This document shows, in pieces, positions 1 through 9,200 of a DNA stretch of 64,000 bases. How positions within the stretch are numbered: position 1 is the first letter of the stretch; each line of letters begins with the position of its first letter. The position numbers and the translations under genes were made by a program. Where the stretch lies: contig NZ_FTMA01000001.1 in NCBI RefSeq assembly GCF_900155985.1, positions 744,001 through 808,000 of the forward strand. Direction: 5' to 3'. The notes beneath the pieces were generated by a model. The model was not told the origin of the DNA and did no database searches. It worked only from the letters and a program-made list of their open reading frames with translations. Origin of the DNA: Maribacter ulvicola (GTDB lineage: Bacteria; Bacteroidota; Bacteroidia; Flavobacteriales; Flavobacteriaceae).

Positions 1-2735
1 GTAAAACCAGGTTTTAAGCCAGAGTAGATGGTTACTACTCGTTTACCATCACGGTGTTTAATAGCGCTAAAGCCAGATGTGTTTTTCTCTCTCGCAACAG
101 CAGAAATCGGAATCTCCTTAATCTGTCCGTTAGAAGGGTCTCTAAAAATGATATTCTGATTGAATAACGCACTCTTGTTGTACCTTAAATCTTCATTAAA
201 TCTGATGTTGATATCATAATCTTCACCATCTTCTTTGTAAACACCTGCTTTTTCACCAAAAATGGAACGCCTTAACTGGCTACCTACTTGGCCAACCGCA
301 ACACCTAATTCACCCGCTTTTTCACGATCCACTATGACTTGCATGGCTGGTTTTCCTTTGTTAACATCAATCTTCAATTCTTCAATACCCGCAATATTTT
401 TGGTATTGATGAAGTTTTTAATGTCCTCTGCAGTATTGATCAACACATCATAATCATTACCTTCAAGTTCAATATTAATAGGGAAACCTGCTGGCGGACC
501 ATTGGCATCTTTCTCCACGGATATGGCAACACCAGGGTAAATACCTTGCAATGCAGCTTGAACACGAGCCCTTATATCTTCGGTATTTAAACCATTACGA
601 TATTTATACTCACTAAAGTTTACGGTTACTTTTCCCTTATGTGGCATTTCTGCAGATGAGCCGCCATCTGTTAACGGATTACCGGCACCTTCACCTACAA
701 CAGATACTGCAGAGGCCATCATAAAGTTTTTACCATCTTTTTGATACTTAGGGTCGTCCATAATGGCATACACCTGATTTTCGACTTCTTTGGTTATCTC
801 ATTGGTTTTTTCAATAGATGTTCCTTCTGGGTATTCTACATACACATAGATTTCATTTGGTTTGTTATCCGGAAAGAATTCAATTTTAGTTCTTCCGCTG
901 CCAACAGACATACCAAATAGCATAAATACACCGATCAACATTAAAAATGTAATACCAAAATACCAATATACATTGCTACCCCTTAAAGCGTGCTTTAAAC
1001 GACGCTCATACCAGTTTTCAAAACGAGCCATGGTTTTCTTTTGAAACCTAATAGCTGAACCTTTAATAATATATTTATAAGCCCAAAACATGATTGCAGT
1101 AAGAAACAATACGGAACCTAACCCGCGCATTGCGCCACCAAATATTAAAATTAATGTTCCTAGACTACCTAGAATAACACTCATTCTAATCAATTGTTTT
1201 AGGGTCAATTCTTTTTCATCGGTACTCATGAATTTAGATACTAACATGGAGTTCATGAAAATTGCCACGAATAATGATGATCCCAATACCACAGAAAGTG
1301 TAATAGGGAAATAGATCATAAATTGGCCAAAAATACCAGGCCAAAGTCCTAGTGGAACAAATGCGGCCACTGTTGTAGCAGTAGATATAATAATGGGGTA
1401 GGCAATTTCGCCGATCCCTTTTTTAGCAGCTTCGGTTCTTGACAAACCTTCATCCATTAAACGGTATACGTTTTCAACTACCACAATACCATTATCTACC
1501 AACATACCAAGACCCATAATCATCCCAAAAAGAATCATGGTGTTCAGCGTATAACCAAGCCATGATAGAATTACGAAAGACATGAACATGGACATAGGAA
1601 TTGCAAAGCCAACGAATAAGGCATTTCTAAATCCTAAGAAAAACATTAAAACGGTGACCACTAGGATAATACCAAAGATGATGTTGTTTACCAAATCATC
1701 AACCTGGTTCAATGTACGAGTAGAAGAATCATTGGCAATAGAAATGTTTAAATCTGGCGGAAAATAATCTGCTTTCTCCTTCTTTACCAATGCTTTAATC
1801 TTATCTGCTGCAGAAATTGAATTTCTACCAGCTCTCTTTTTAACATCGAGCATGACTACGTTCTTCCCAAATTCACGAGCATAAGTAGTTTTGTCCTTGG
1901 ACTGAAAGTTAACGGTGGCAATATCTTTTAAGTATACGGCACCGTTCTCAGATTTAACAACAAAATTATTCAGTTCTTTAGGATCCTCTACTTCACCTAG
2001 AATACGAATGGTACGTCTTTGCCCTACGGTTTTTAAGTTACCTGCAGACATGGTCATATTACCATTACTGATGGCATTGATTACATCTTGAAAACTAATT
2101 TTCGCAGCCATCATTTTGTAAATGTCCACACCTACTTCTACTTCTAAATCTTGTGCGCCACGAATATCCGCTTGTTTAATTTCGGGCAGGTCTTCTACTT
2201 CATCCTGTAAGTATTCTGCAAATTCCTTTAATTTTTCTACAGGATAATCTCCTGTAAAATTGATATTCATTATCGGTACTTCTTCGGAAAAGTTAAGATC
2301 GAACACATTTGGCTCTACCTTGGCTCCATTAAATGTTGGCCAGTCTTCACTTGCTTTTTCACTATCTACTTCATCTTTTACCTTTTGCTTTGCTTGTTCA
2401 ACGGTAATATCCTCGTCAAACTCTATGGTTACAATAGCATAATCTTCTTGAGAGGTAGATACTATTTCTACAACGTTGCTAATATTTTTTAAACGATCTT
2501 CTAATGGGTCGGTTATTAGTTTTTCAATATCTTCAGCGGTGTTACCTGGATAGGGAGTACTAATGTAGATCTTGGTCTCTATGATTTCAGGAAAATCTTC
2601 TCTTGGCATGGCCATGTAGGCGCTAAATCCCAACCAAAGGAAAATGGCTATCATAACATAAATAACCGAAGGGTTATCAATGGCCCAAGACGATAAACCG
2701 AATTCTTTATCGGCGTTCTTTTGTACTTTGCTCAT
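1..2735 (-). CDS. RND efflux transporter permease (C-terminus outside window)
   Basis: Inner-membrane pump of a tripartite efflux system, expected to use proton-motive force to drive substrate out through its adaptor and TolC partner. Translating the minus strand from the ATG at 2735 gives an open frame of 911 codons that runs off the left edge. It begins MSKVQKNADKEFGL, then a first membrane helix (VIYVMIAIFLWLGF), a porter domain, a helix bundle near residues 340-560 and a second periplasmic half. The TM4 stretch reads GMLVDNGIVVVENV, so the second Asp of the AcrB pair is Asn, as in several Gram-positive and Bacteroidetes RND pumps. The N-terminal half and most of the second half are intact. 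It lies 6 bp after the adaptor gene, as last visible gene of the operon. Substrate cannot be told; drug/hydrophobe efflux is more likely than metal efflux because CusA-type motifs are absent. Confidence 0.9.
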   Translation of the reverse strand, partial: MSKVQKNADKEFGLSSWAIDNPSVIYVMIAIFLWLGFSAYMAMPREDFPEIIETKIYISTPYPGNTAEDIEKLITDPLEDRLKNISNVVEIVSTSQEDYAIVTIEFDEDITVEQAKQKVKDEVDSEKASEDWPTFNGAKVEPNVFDLNFSEEVPIMNINFTGDYPVEKLKEFAEYLQDEVEDLPEIKQADIRGAQDLEVEVGVDIYKMMAAKISFQDVINAISNGNMTMSAGNLKTVGQRRTIRILGEVEDPKELNNFVVKSENGAVYLKDIATVNFQSKDKTTYAREFGKNVVMLDVKKRAGRNSISAADKIKALVKKEKADYFPPDLNISIANDSSTRTLNQVDDLVNNIIFGIILVVTVLMFFLGFRNALFVGFAIPMSMFMSFVILSWLGYTLNTMILFGMIMGLGMLVDNGIVVVENVYRLMDEGLSRTEAAKKGIGEIAYPIIISTATTVAAFVPLGLWPGIFGQFMIYFPITLSVVLGSSLFVAIFMNSMLVSKFMSTDEKELTLKQLIRMSVILGSLGTLILIFGGAMRGLGSVLFLTAIMFWAYKYIIKGSAIRFQKKTMARFENWYERRLKHALRGSNVYWYFGITFLMLIGVFMLFGMSVGSGRTKIEFFPDNKPNEIYVYVEYPEGTSIEKTNEITKEVENQVYAIMDDPKYQKDGKNFMMASAVSVVGEGAGNPLTDGGSSAEMPHKGKVTVNFSEYKYRNGLNTEDIRARVQAALQGIYPGVAISVEKDANGPPAGFPINIELEGNDYDVLINTAEDIKNFINTKNIAGIEELKIDVNKGKPAMQVIVDREKAGELGVAVGQVGSQLRRSIFGEKAGVYKEDGEDYDINIRFNEDLRYNKSALFNQNIIFRDPSNGQIKEIPISAVAREKNTSGFSAIKHRDGKRVVTIYSGLKPGF

Positions 2736-2741
2736 CGATAT

Positions 2742-3908
2742 TTATTTTTTAATTTTAACTTTTTGACCATCCTTGACGCTTCTTGCGCCTTCTTGTATAA
2801 TACGATTACCATCAGCAAGTCCTTTTAAAACTTCAATAGTTGCACCCTGTGTTTTGCCCGTAGTGATGATAGTTCGTTTTACAAGAGATACACCTTCATC
2901 ATTTGGCTCTTCTGCTACAAAAACATATTGCTCACCTTCTGCATTTTCTGATATTATACTAGTAGGTATTAAAATAGCATCTTCACTGGTGTAGTCGTTT
3001 ATAGCTACTTTAGCAGTTAAATTAGGTTTTATTTTTCCTTCTTTGTTCGGTACCGGAATTTCAGCTTCAAAAGATCGGTTAGACGGATTAATGAAGTTGC
3101 CCGTTTCTCTTATTTTTGTAATGGTACTATCGCCTAAAACAGGAAAATATACCAATGCTTCTTTTCCTTTGGTTACACTACCAATATAAGATTCAGGTAC
3201 CTCTACCTCAATGTACATGTTAGATAGGTTTACAATACGGAATACTTCGGATCCTTGTCCAGGAGCAACTACTGTACCTTGATCTTTTATGACATTATCA
3301 ATAATACCTGAAAAAGGTGCTCTAATATTAGATTTCCTTAGTTGGCTCTCGGTTTGGGAAACCATATTTTCTGCAGCTTCGTAATTGGTCTTAGCTTGTA
3401 AGTATTGAATTTCTGATCCAATGTTCTGGTTCCATAGGCGTTCTTGGCGCTCAAAGGTGGTTTTTGCCAATGTGGATTGTGTTTTTAGTTGGTCTAATTG
3501 GCTTGACATTCCGCCATCATCTATAGTTGCTAATATTTGACCTTTAGTAACTTTGTCTCCTTCTTTAACATACACTCTTTGTAATGTGCCCGCCATTTCT
3601 GGATAGATCAATACGTTTTGTTTGGTAGATACATCGCCCTGTAATTCTAGGTAGTGGTTAAATACTTGTTCTTTAGCGGTCAAAGTATTTACTAGTGGTA
3701 ATTTTTCTTCATTGCCTAAAATTGCAATAGCAGAATCTAATGACTTTAACTGTGCATCAATATTTTTCTGCTGTGCGGTAATTTCATTTTTCTTAGCTCT
3801 TATGGCCTCTAGATTTTGCTGGCTTATAATATCTGCTACCGATTGCTCGTCACCGCCACATGAGTATATGCCCATGGTTGCCATTAATATAACTAGTATT
3901 TTCTTCAT
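2742..3908 (-). CDS. RND efflux periplasmic adaptor (membrane fusion) lipoprotein
   Basis: 388-aa AcrA/MdtA-type adaptor linking the RND pump to the outer-membrane channel. The N-terminus MKKILVILMATMGIYSC is a lipoprotein signal with the acylated Cys at residue 17. A Lys/Gln-rich coiled coil follows (about 30-65), then a lipoyl-like half-motif (YPEMAGTLQRVYVKEGDKV, about 101-119), an alpha-hairpin around 135-185, the second lipoyl half (IRAPFSGIIDNV), a beta-barrel domain and a membrane-proximal domain ending in KIKK. Length is usual for the family. It sits 25 bp after the TolC-like gene and 6 bp before the RND gene on the same strand, so it is part of one operon. No frame damage is visible. 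Confidence 0.93.
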   Translation of the reverse strand: MKKILVILMATMGIYSCGGDEQSVADIISQQNLEAIRAKKNEITAQQKNIDAQLKSLDSAIAILGNEEKLPLVNTLTAKEQVFNHYLELQGDVSTKQNVLIYPEMAGTLQRVYVKEGDKVTKGQILATIDDGGMSSQLDQLKTQSTLAKTTFERQERLWNQNIGSEIQYLQAKTNYEAAENMVSQTESQLRKSNIRAPFSGIIDNVIKDQGTVVAPGQGSEVFRIVNLSNMYIEVEVPESYIGSVTKGKEALVYFPVLGDSTITKIRETGNFINPSNRSFEAEIPVPNKEGKIKPNLTAKVAINDYTSEDAILIPTSIISENAEGEQYVFVAEEPNDEGVSLVKRTIITTGKTQGATIEVLKGLADGNRIIQEGARSVKDGQKVKIKK

Positions 3909-3933
3909 GATTGTATTTTTAATGATTGATTAT

Positions 3934-5274
3934 TTAGTCTTTTGAATTTAATATGTTTTCCAGGTCGGTTTTTTTATTTATGACCTCTACCATGGATTGT
4001 AGGAACTCTTGTTGTGTAGTATATAATTGTGTTTGTGCTTGCCTTAACTCAAAACTGGTTGCCAAGCCTTCTTTATATTTTATTTGGTTTTTATTTTCAA
4101 TACGTTCAGATAACATTAGGTTTTGCTTAGCCGTCTCATAGTTATCTATAGCAAGCGTGTAGTTATTTTTGGCATGTTCTAACCGTAATCTAATTTGTTG
4201 TTCAGCTTCGGTTAACTGTGTTTTTGTTTTTTCCAAAGCAATTTTAGCGCGCTGGGTACTGGCACTTCTTTTAAGCGAACTAAATATGGGAATGTTAAGA
4301 TCAAAACCTAATACAGAAGAGTCGAACCATTGTTGGTCTCCACTGAAAAAATCAAAACTTTCAGAATATGCAGAGCTACCGTAATTTACAAAGGCATTTA
4401 AAGTAGGTAATGCACGACTTCTAGCTAGTTTCCATTCAAAATAACGCTGTTCATTTGAATTCTTTGCTAGCTTGTAATCTACGTTTTCATTAATATTGAA
4501 TTCGGTGTTAAGAATACCTAAATCCATTTTAGACATGGTTAAATCCTCTAGTTTTTCCTGTAACTGAGTAGGGGCGCTAAGATCTAGACCCATACTTACA
4601 TTTAACATTTGCAAGGTAATCTCTTTAAGTCTAAGGGCGTTTTGCAGTTGATTGTCAATAGATGATAATGTTATCTGAAGTTGGTCAACACTTTCTTCAT
4701 CGCCTAATCCGTTTTCAAACAATTTTGAAGTTTCATAAAGGTTTTTTTCAAGTGTTGCCTTATTCTTTTCCAATATTTTTACACTTTCGTTGGCTAGAAG
4801 TACGTTGCCGTATGCTTCTACAACTTGCTTTCTAACATCTAGTTCAGTTTTTTCTTTGTTGTTGTCGCTGTAACTTAAAAAAGCCTTTGTTGCTTGAACA
4901 CCAACAATATATGAGCCATCAAAAATTTGTTGTTTAAGGGTGGCAGTTGCGGTCATTGATTGCGGCTGAGAGAAAACTACGGGTAAAAATTCACCAGCTG
5001 GCCCACCAGCCAATTCTGCTGGTAATAAGGTTACAGGTTGTTTTAATTGATTAGAGTACCCTACGGATCCATCTATTTGAGGTAATCCGCCCGCAATGGT
5101 TTCCCATTTTTGTTTTTGGGCATCAATAATGTCTCTATTCGCATTAATAGCTGAATAGTTGTTCTCTAAAGCAAATTGTATGGCTTCTTCTAGTGTAAAG
5201 CTGTAGCTCTGCTCTTGTGAGTATCCTAAGCTGATATTTAGAATTGTGATTAAAATTACTAACTGATTTCGCAT
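3934..5274 (-). CDS. TolC-family outer membrane efflux protein
   Basis: 446-aa outer-membrane channel of the efflux system. A signal peptide (MRNQLVILITILNISLGYSQ, cleavage near residue 20) precedes the typical opening SFTLEEAIQFALENNYSAINANRDI of OEP repeats. There are two OEP-type repeats with long helical stretches rich in Glu, Gln, Lys and Asn (about 95-235 and 290-440). The start codon (5272-5274) abuts the stop codon of the TetR gene (5275-5277) with no gap, which implies translational coupling and one transcript tetR-tolC-adaptor-pump. Length is normal for Bacteroidetes TolC homologues. Confidence 0.93.
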   Translation of the reverse strand: MRNQLVILITILNISLGYSQEQSYSFTLEEAIQFALENNYSAINANRDIIDAQKQKWETIAGGLPQIDGSVGYSNQLKQPVTLLPAELAGGPAGEFLPVVFSQPQSMTATATLKQQIFDGSYIVGVQATKAFLSYSDNNKEKTELDVRKQVVEAYGNVLLANESVKILEKNKATLEKNLYETSKLFENGLGDEESVDQLQITLSSIDNQLQNALRLKEITLQMLNVSMGLDLSAPTQLQEKLEDLTMSKMDLGILNTEFNINENVDYKLAKNSNEQRYFEWKLARSRALPTLNAFVNYGSSAYSESFDFFSGDQQWFDSSVLGFDLNIPIFSSLKRSASTQRAKIALEKTKTQLTEAEQQIRLRLEHAKNNYTLAIDNYETAKQNLMLSERIENKNQIKYKEGLATSFELRQAQTQLYTTQQEFLQSMVEVINKKTDLENILNSKD

Positions 5275-5880
5275 TTATTCTTGATTTGAATTGATGATGT
5301 TGTTTAAAATGTTTTTTCCTTTTGGGGTTACTATACCTCTAAGGTGATACTCTAAAAATGAGTCCATTAATTTTGATATTGGAAAAATAGTTATGGGAAA
5401 TATAGTTTGGTCTTTTATACTGTTCATACCAGAAAAATATATTCTTGCTATAAATTCTGGATCTATATTAGCTCTGAATAACTCTTGTTGCAACCCACGA
5501 TCTACATTTAATAACACGCACTTATGCATTTTTTCGAAGTGCATTGATTTAACCGATTTATATATTTTCGGGTAATATTTCATTAACTGATACTGAGGAG
5601 AGCTTTTCTCTTCATTTAGGTGGGACATTACATATTTTTTAATCTCGTACAGTTCCTCAATAGCGTTTTTCTCCATCGCAATTATTAAGTCTATACCATC
5701 GCTTAAATCACAAAACTTGTTCATGACGCAATCTTCTACCAACGAAGTTTTATTATTGTATTCACTGTAAATCGTTTTTTTTGAAATGCCAATTTCATTG
5801 GCAATATCGTCCATGGTAATACTCTTAAAGCCTCGTTCAAGGAATAGTTGTGATGCCGTTTCCCTAATTTTTTCTTTCAT
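5275..5880 (-). CDS. TetR-family transcriptional regulator of the efflux operon
   Basis: 201-aa one-component repressor. I place the start at the ATG 5878-5880 (MKEKIRETASQLFLERGF). The frame stays open to 6039, but those 53 extra residues show no TetR similarity. The N-terminal helix-turn-helix is clear at about residues 21-41 (ITMDDIANEIGISKKTIYSEY); the C-terminal ligand domain is diverged, as usual. It is the first gene of the efflux operon and its stop touches the tolC start, so it probably represses its own operon and responds to an efflux substrate. Repeated GAAACT half sites lie just upstream, around a TATCTTTG -7 box. That box is only 8-15 bp from the ATG, so the message may be nearly leaderless. 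Confidence 0.88.
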   Translation of the reverse strand: MKEKIRETASQLFLERGFKSITMDDIANEIGISKKTIYSEYNNKTSLVEDCVMNKFCDLSDGIDLIIAMEKNAIEELYEIKKYVMSHLNEEKSSPQYQLMKYYPKIYKSVKSMHFEKMHKCVLLNVDRGLQQELFRANIDPEFIARIYFSGMNSIKDQTIFPITIFPISKLMDSFLEYHLRGIVTPKGKNILNNIINSNQE

Positions 5881-5888
5881 AATGGCTG

Positions 5889-5937
5889 CAAAGATACACC
5901 AGGAAACTTTAGAAACTAAATAAGTTTCCAAAGTTTT
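5889..5937 (-). promoter_or_regulatory. tetR promoter with overlapping candidate TetR operators
   Basis: On the minus strand TATCTTTG (plus 5889-5896) matches the Bacteroidetes -7 consensus. Upstream of it lie GGAAACT (5902-5908), GAAACT (5912-5917), AGTTTCC (5923-5929) and AAAGTTTT (5930-5937). GGAAACT/AGTTTCC is a perfect 7-bp inverted repeat with a 14-bp spacer. GAAACT/AGTTTC is a perfect 6-bp repeat with a 5-bp spacer. Such symmetry over the promoter fits autorepression by the adjacent TetR protein; binding itself is inferred. Confidence 0.5.
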
Positions 5938-6143
5938 ACATTTTTTTAATGTTAGGATGTTTAACCATATATTTAAATCTTCAACTCTAAAGGTATAGCG
6001 GTCTATTCTCTTGTATGATACTGCAATACAGATGATCAACTTATTTGTTCAATGGTTGCTCTTTGGTATAAGAGTCCTTTGAAACGGTAACATACCATTC
6101 CATGATTTATTGCTTGGTTGTAGTAAGTGTGCAAGAGAAGTAG

Positions 6144-7835
6144 TTACTTTTTCTTTTTGAATAACGTGTAAAGGATGATTATAACAAGCAAAGCACCAAG
6201 TAGGGGTAAAGAGTTGAATGTTTCTTTTTTAGGTTGCACAATTTCATTGATCTGTAATTGTTGATTGATTTCAACATTGGTTAGTATCTGAGTATTGCCA
6301 CCGGTCCAGTCTATAATAACGGAGTCTACTTTTGTATTTGCTCCTAAACCAAAGTGTACTATGACAGAGTTTTGAGATAAATGACTAGACCCGCCACCAT
6401 CTATTTCCCTAATAGTTCTTTTTCCATTGGTGACCACCGTAACTCTAGAGCCAATCCCATTGGTTTCAGAAGCAGTACCTTTTAATGCTACTTTTAGCCA
6501 ATTACCATTGGCAATGTCATTTCTAAAAAGACGTGTGGTTGATGCTATGGGATAATTTAAAATAGGTTGTTGGTTTACCACCAATAGGTCCATATCACCA
6601 TCATTGTCCATGTCAAAGATTACCGATCCCCTACCTATTCCGTAATCGTTAATTGCTAGTTCTCTTCCTTTTTCGGTGTATGTATTTGCGCTGTTGTCAA
6701 AATAGAAATTACCCATAGGGGTGCAATTCGGGTTTAGGTCTCCATTAGAGACAAACAGATCTAAATCTTGGTCATGGTCAAAATCGGCAAAGTTTGCGCC
6801 CCAACTAATGGCTAAATTATAAGTGCCCAATTCCTTAGCTTTGTCTACAAAGGGATTGTTATTACCTTGATTTTCCATTAGCATGTTAAACTTAATGTTG
6901 GTAATGTAATAATCCATCCACCCATCTCCGTTATAGTCACCAACAGCAGCTCCCATGGCGTTTATTTTCAAATCCATTTCGGTTTGTTCGCTAACGTCAT
7001 CAAAATGGTCTTCAGGGTATTCATTTTGGTAAAGAAAATTAGGTACAGCTTTATACCCAAAATCTTGATTCACCAATAGGTCCAGGTCTTGGTCATTGTC
7101 ATAATCGGTGAATACACCGCCAAAGCCAAATCCTTTATGCCCCAAACCATATTCATCATATACATTTTTAAAACTTTTGCCGCCTTCATTTTTTAATAAG
7201 TAACTTCTAGCTGTTTGGTTGGCACTTACTATGGTGGCATCTTTTAGAATTCCCAGCGTACCAGTAAATTCTTTAAAATAGTTACCTACAAACAAGTCTG
7301 GATAACCATCTGCATCTATATCTCCAAAACTGGGTCCTGTGCTAAAGGAGTTTAAATCTTCTAAACCATATTCATTTGTGACGTTATTAAACGTAGCATC
7401 TCCATTATTTAAGAATAGTAAGTTTTTAGCTCTTGGTATTACACTTTTGCCATCTGTAGTGGTAATGGTGGTAATGAACAGGTCTCTATATCCATCTTTA
7501 TTGATGTCTGCACTTGCAACACCTTGGGTAACATAATCATTGGTAACTTCTAGACCAGAGCCTTTAAAAATATCTTTAAAAGTACCGTTACCATTATTGA
7601 TATATAGTCTATCGGACTTTATACCGCTCGTGATATAAAGGTCTTCGAATCCGTCATTGTTACAATCAAAAACGGTCACTCCGCCACCAAAAGTTCCTTC
7701 ATAGACTTCATATTGGTGATCTAATCCGGCATCTTCGGTAACGTCAACAAATGTTTGTTGTGCAGTACTAATCCATCCGCTGAAAAAAAGCAGTACACTA
7801 AAGATTGTTATTATTGATGCTTTGTTGTTTTTCAT
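6144..7835 (-). CDS. FG-GAP/VCBS repeat protein with ASPIC/UnbV domain and C-terminal membrane anchor (CRTAC1-like)
   Basis: 563-aa exported protein. A signal peptide at about 1-25 (ending in STAQQ) is followed by VTEDAGLDHQYE and by FG-GAP repeats carrying Asp-rich calcium-loop motifs (for example DCNNDGFEDLY, DINKDGYRDLF, DIDADGYPDLF, DYNGDGWMDYY, DMDNDGDMDLL), predicted to fold as a beta-propeller. An ASPIC/UnbV domain covers about 430-520 (NWLKVALKGTASETNGIGSR, IREIDGGGSSHLSQNS). The tail is a hydrophobic helix (about 543-559) closed by KKKK, unusual for a secreted propeller. Its start overlaps the end of the haloperoxidase gene by 38 bp, so the two are probably translated together. It is the last gene of the SusC/SusD operon. 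The biochemical role is unknown; a surface or periplasmic scaffold is one possibility. Confidence 0.85.
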   Translation of the reverse strand: MKNNKASIITIFSVLLFFSGWISTAQQTFVDVTEDAGLDHQYEVYEGTFGGGVTVFDCNNDGFEDLYITSGIKSDRLYINNGNGTFKDIFKGSGLEVTNDYVTQGVASADINKDGYRDLFITTITTTDGKSVIPRAKNLLFLNNGDATFNNVTNEYGLEDLNSFSTGPSFGDIDADGYPDLFVGNYFKEFTGTLGILKDATIVSANQTARSYLLKNEGGKSFKNVYDEYGLGHKGFGFGGVFTDYDNDQDLDLLVNQDFGYKAVPNFLYQNEYPEDHFDDVSEQTEMDLKINAMGAAVGDYNGDGWMDYYITNIKFNMLMENQGNNNPFVDKAKELGTYNLAISWGANFADFDHDQDLDLFVSNGDLNPNCTPMGNFYFDNSANTYTEKGRELAINDYGIGRGSVIFDMDNDGDMDLLVVNQQPILNYPIASTTRLFRNDIANGNWLKVALKGTASETNGIGSRVTVVTNGKRTIREIDGGGSSHLSQNSVIVHFGLGANTKVDSVIIDWTGGNTQILTNVEINQQLQINEIVQPKKETFNSLPLLGALLVIIILYTLFKKKK

Positions 7836-9132
7836 TTGTTTTCTTCCATTCTAGGGCATAAACATTTTTTGCTATCTCTACTCCTTTTTCTAATCCTATT
7901 TGGTTATCTAATTGTGTGTGAATACCGCCATAAAATCTGGAATCTGCAGTTTCTTGAGCGGCCTCCCAAAATGAGTCAAATGAACGGATTACAAAATCGG
8001 TTTCTTTTAATTCATCTCGCTCCCTGCCTTCATGAGCTCTATCGGTAAAAGTGAATTCCTTACCAAAGTTGTGTTCTAAAACAGTGGCTGCGGCAGCCGC
8101 TTGTATGGCATGTCCTGAGGGAAAAGAAGGAAATGGTGGGTCAGGCCAAAAAGACTCCCACTCTTCATCAATATATTTAGGTATAAACGTATTAGGTCGC
8201 TCGGTAAAGAATTGATATTTCCATTTCCAGCAATTTATAAATGCATCTGCTACCGCCATACCTACTTGTGCAAATACCTGTGTAGTTTTAATTAGTGAGA
8301 TATCATGGCCTTCTACGGCAAGTGATGCAAAATAATACGAATGACCGGGAGGGGTAAAACTTACATCTGGATCATCGCCCCACCAAATAGCGGCTTCTTT
8401 TTCAAGTTGGGTCAATTTTAAATCTTTACGGTATACATTCTCAAATTGTTTATAGTAGGGAGAACCGGGAGTGGTGTCATACGGAATCATTTTAGGGTCT
8501 TCAAGTTTTTTGTTCGTTGAAGCAAAGGTTCTGTTTTCTCCCCAGTGCGGGTGTAATGGGTGATGGCTAAAAGACTGTGCAAATAATGGTGGTTTCCAAG
8601 CTCCTGGTCTATCTGGGTGCACCATTGTTTTATCGAAATTATTGAGATAGCCTCTATGACCGCCATCAGTTTTAGACCATTCAAAAATGGTGTTGGCTAC
8701 AGATTTCCCAAAATTCACAGAGCGAGAAATAGTTTCTTTATCTAAATATGGTGCCAGTTGATTGTAAATGACTTGCTCTAAGGAATCAATTTTTTGAACA
8801 TTCTCTTGGGAGGTTTGAACGTATATTTTCTTTAGAATTTCTGACTGACCGGCATTTAATGCCAAGACCCAATTGTACTCCTTGGTATCATTTGCCATAG
8901 GAAACATTTCTAACCCTTTCAATTGTCCATTCATTGATTTGTATTCAGGGAAACCTTGTACAATTGTTTCATACATGGTTAGTCCGGTATAGGCAAAAGC
9001 CCTAGATGCGAAAGTAGGGGAGTTAGATGGTGTATATCTTGTAATGAACAAGGTCATGTTGACCCATTTTAAAGCAACCTCTTTATCACTCAGTTTTGGT
9101 TGTTCTTTGGTGGAACATGCTGTAAATAGCAA
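7798..9132 (-). CDS. vanadium-dependent haloperoxidase / PAP2-superfamily lipoprotein (5' end interrupted)
   Basis: 444-aa mature region of a vanadium-chloroperoxidase/PAP2-fold enzyme. All vanadate/phosphate-binding signatures are present: KYQFFTERP (K305, R312), FPSGHA (S339, G340, H341) and RFYGGIHTQLD (R399, H405), numbered from the TTG at 9132. That start leaves only MLFTAC before the lipobox Cys, too short for an export signal. In the same frame an ATG at 9186 begins a complete lipoprotein signal, but its sixth codon is TAA (9169-9171). CAA there would give MTTTKQPIHITT followed by a hydrophobic core and LFTAC. The gene thus has a nonsense codon in its signal peptide, or starts at a rare codon such as ATT or ATA after it. 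It is operonic with FG-GAP proteins and SusCD. Halide oxidation versus phosphatase activity cannot be decided from sequence. Confidence 0.82.
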   Translation of the reverse strand: MLFTACSTKEQPKLSDKEVALKWVNMTLFITRYTPSNSPTFASRAFAYTGLTMYETIVQGFPEYKSMNGQLKGLEMFPMANDTKEYNWVLALNAGQSEILKKIYVQTSQENVQKIDSLEQVIYNQLAPYLDKETISRSVNFGKSVANTIFEWSKTDGGHRGYLNNFDKTMVHPDRPGAWKPPLFAQSFSHHPLHPHWGENRTFASTNKKLEDPKMIPYDTTPGSPYYKQFENVYRKDLKLTQLEKEAAIWWGDDPDVSFTPPGHSYYFASLAVEGHDISLIKTTQVFAQVGMAVADAFINCWKWKYQFFTERPNTFIPKYIDEEWESFWPDPPFPSFPSGHAIQAAAAATVLEHNFGKEFTFTDRAHEGRERDELKETDFVIRSFDSFWEAAQETADSRFYGGIHTQLDNQIGLEKGVEIAKNVYALEWKKTNEKQQSINNNNL

Positions 9133-9168
9133 GAAGAAAAGGCAGATAATGGTTGTTATATGTATTGG

Positions 9169-9171
9169 TTA
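9169..9171 (-). other. in-frame TAA in the haloperoxidase signal peptide
   Basis: The ATG at 9184-9186 is in the same frame as the haloperoxidase and lies 14 bp after the stop of the upstream FG-GAP gene, exactly where a start is expected. Codons 1-5 read MTTTK, codon 6 is TAA, and the frame then stays open to 7798. A single C-to-T change (CAA to TAA) explains it, as would a sequencing error. Confidence 0.8.
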
Positions 9172-9200
9172 TTTGGTAGTGGTCATGGTTTAATTAAAAG

